Below are positions 62,631-64,000 of a DNA stretch of 64,000 nt, one piece after another. Each line of letters starts with the position of its first letter. The stretch's first letter is position 1. Below the pieces are notes generated by a model. That model was given only the letters and a program-made list of their open reading frames with translations. It was not told the origin of the DNA and searched no databases. The translations under genes and the position numbers were made by a program. Origin of the DNA: Candidatus Equimonas faecalis (lineage in GTDB: Bacteria; Bacteroidota; Bacteroidia; Bacteroidales; Bacteroidaceae); NCBI GenBank assembly GCA_018066245.1, contig JAGHRT010000015.1:25878-89877 (forward strand), read 5' to 3'.

Positions 62631-63995
62631 ATGGACAATACTGAAAAGTTTAAGATTCTGGGCGAAGCCCCCGTGGGCCGCCTTCTCGTGCAATATGCCG
62701 TACCTGCCATTATCGCCATGGTGGCCTCGTCGGTGTATAACATCATCGACGGTATATTCATAGGACAAGGCGTGGGTGCGGCAGCCATCATGGGCCTTGC
62801 GCTGTGTGCGCCCATCATGTCGCTCACGGCTGCCTTCGGCGCGATGGTGGGCGTGGGCGCTTCCACGCTGATGTCGGTACGCCTCGGACAGCAGGACTAC
62901 GACACGGCGCAGCGCATTCTGGGCAACACCATATTCATGAACGTAACGATGGGCATCGTGCTCGGCGGAGGCCTGCTCATTTGGCTGGACCCCATTCTGC
63001 GCTTCTTCGGAGCAAGCGACGTTACCCTTGCGCCGGCCCGACAGTTCATGGAGATAATTCTGGCCGGCAACGTGGTAACCCACCTCTACCTTGGGCTGAA
63101 CGGACTTCTGCGCTCCACCAACCGTCCGCGCCAAGCCATGTATGCCACCATCGGCACGGTGGTGCTCAACTGCCTGCTCTGCCCGCTCTTCATCTTTGTG
63201 ATGGACTGGGGCATACGCGGAGCCGCCATGGCCACCGTATTGGCCCAGTGCATCATGCTCATAGCCGAGTTGCGCCTGTTCAGCAACCCGCACGAACTGG
63301 TACACACCGACCGCGAAAGCATACTGCACCCCGACTGGCGCATCTGCAAGGAAAGCCTCAATATCGGCCTGCCCAATTTCCTCGTGAACGCCTGCAACTG
63401 CTGCATCGCCATACTCTTTGTGCGTACCCTTACCGAACTGGGCGGCGACACGGCGGTGGGAAGTTACGGCATAATCAACCGAATAAACTTCTTTATTATA
63501 ATGGCCGTCATCGGCTTGAATCAGGGCATGATGCCTATTGCAGGCTACAACTTCGGGGCGCAGAAGCCCCAGCGCCTGCTGCGCGTGCTGTGGCTCACCA
63601 TGGGAGCCGCCACAGCCGTTACGACCGTGGGCTGGCTGCTGGGCACATTTTGCAGCACCGCCCTGGTAACGCCCTTTGCAAAAGACGCGCCCGAACTCAT
63701 CCAGACGGCAGCCCACGGTATGCGCCTGATGGTGATGGTGATGCCCGTCGTGGGCATGCAAATCGTAAGTACAGCCTTCTTCCAAAGCATAGGCTATGCG
63801 GGTAAAAGCATATTCCTTTCGCTCACCCGCCAGCTCATCTTCCTTATCCCCGCCCTGCTCATCCTGCCCCGCGTGATGTGCAACCCCGTCGATGGAGTGT
63901 GGTACAGCATTCCGCTGGCCGACTCTCTGGCCACCCTTACCTCGCTCACCATGCTCTACGTAGAGGTGAAGAAGTTCAGGGCACTGGCCAATTAG
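62631..63995 (+). CDS. MATE family multidrug/metabolite exporter
   Basis: The product has 454 residues from ATG 62631 (MDNTEKFKILGEAPVGRLL), chosen because the family starts shortly before the first helix; the in-frame ATG at 62553 overlaps the promoter. Twelve membrane segments in two similar halves, with the family motif IIDGIFIGQGVGAAAI in helix 2 and GLNQGMMPIAGYNFGA in the second half. It is an inner-membrane antiporter exporting cationic compounds with Na+ or H+. The last codons AN and the stop TAG are part of a CCAATTAGCAAA repeat that continues to the window edge. Confidence 0.9.
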   Translation: MDNTEKFKILGEAPVGRLLVQYAVPAIIAMVASSVYNIIDGIFIGQGVGAAAIMGLALCAPIMSLTAAFGAMVGVGASTLMSVRLGQQDYDTAQRILGNTIFMNVTMGIVLGGGLLIWLDPILRFFGASDVTLAPARQFMEIILAGNVVTHLYLGLNGLLRSTNRPRQAMYATIGTVVLNCLLCPLFIFVMDWGIRGAAMATVLAQCIMLIAELRLFSNPHELVHTDRESILHPDWRICKESLNIGLPNFLVNACNCCIAILFVRTLTELGGDTAVGSYGIINRINFFIIMAVIGLNQGMMPIAGYNFGAQKPQRLLRVLWLTMGAATAVTTVGWLLGTFCSTALVTPFAKDAPELIQTAAHGMRLMVMVMPVVGMQIVSTAFFQSIGYAGKSIFLSLTRQLIFLIPALLILPRVMCNPVDGVWYSIPLADSLATLTSLTMLYVEVKKFRALAN

Positions 63996-64000
63996 CAAAA

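Overview
The window reads as a chromosomal segment of a GC-rich Bacteroidales bacterium, most like Prevotellaceae. The reasons are: promoters of the form TAnnTTTG just upstream of many genes; a PorE-like type IX secretion component; large secreted proteins ending in a conserved (D/N)LQG...GG(K)K-type tail; SPII lipoproteins; two C10 (streptopain-family) peptidases; an anaerobic sulfatase-maturing radical SAM enzyme; and an AddAB-type helicase-nuclease pair. This assignment is inference from gene content. No rRNA is present, and no ribosomal protein other than S1.

Layout. 1-5598: the 3' part of a giant surface protein. 5599-9887: an AT-rich island holding a three-gene minus-strand operon (TerB-like protein, coiled-coil membrane protein, VWA-like lipoprotein) behind a long structured leader. 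9812-10118: a Pho-box-like promoter fused to the last strands of a deleted porin. 10179-13451: a TonB-receptor-like outer-membrane barrel. 13827-15664: an ABC-type ATPase overlapping a DUF4435 (TOPRIM-like) protein, the pair that defines PARIS-like anti-phage systems. 15776-22423: LemA, M48 peptidase, sulfatase maturase, GPH sugar symporter, riboflavin synthase, endonuclease III and an SGNH hydrolase. 22582-26364 (minus): phosphosugar mutase, NagA and prephenate dehydrogenase. 26562-28855: PorE-like lipoprotein and tRNA-Pro. 28992-29292: a decayed insertion sequence. 29444-34878 (minus): a lipoprotein and a large sialidase-like/LamG/PKD T9SS cargo protein. 35173-43099: a membrane AraC regulator, PrmC, and AddB- and AddA-like proteins. 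43319-53527: ribosomal protein S1, the first C10 peptidase, a repetitive intergenic zone, a 1169-residue surface protein and two small genes. 53681-59848 (minus): ProX/YbaK, purine nucleoside phosphorylase, LpxK, SppA, ExoIII and a DUF1573 protein. 60234-63995: the second C10 peptidase and a MATE exporter.

The most striking non-coding signal is a family of intergenic arrays in which a 16-bp near-palindrome centred on [GCA]TATA[GC] is repeated with a 6-nt spacer, giving an exact 22-bp period. I find it at seven places (13724, 22473, 29313, 39795, 52154, 60033, 62448). An array at 5835-5916 has a different sequence but the same 16+6 architecture. Together with the TerB/VWA operon and the ATPase-DUF4435 pair, these arrays are the main candidates for undescribed biology here. 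A second dispersed family (TTTGCTAATT) fills other gaps and runs into the 3' ends of some genes.
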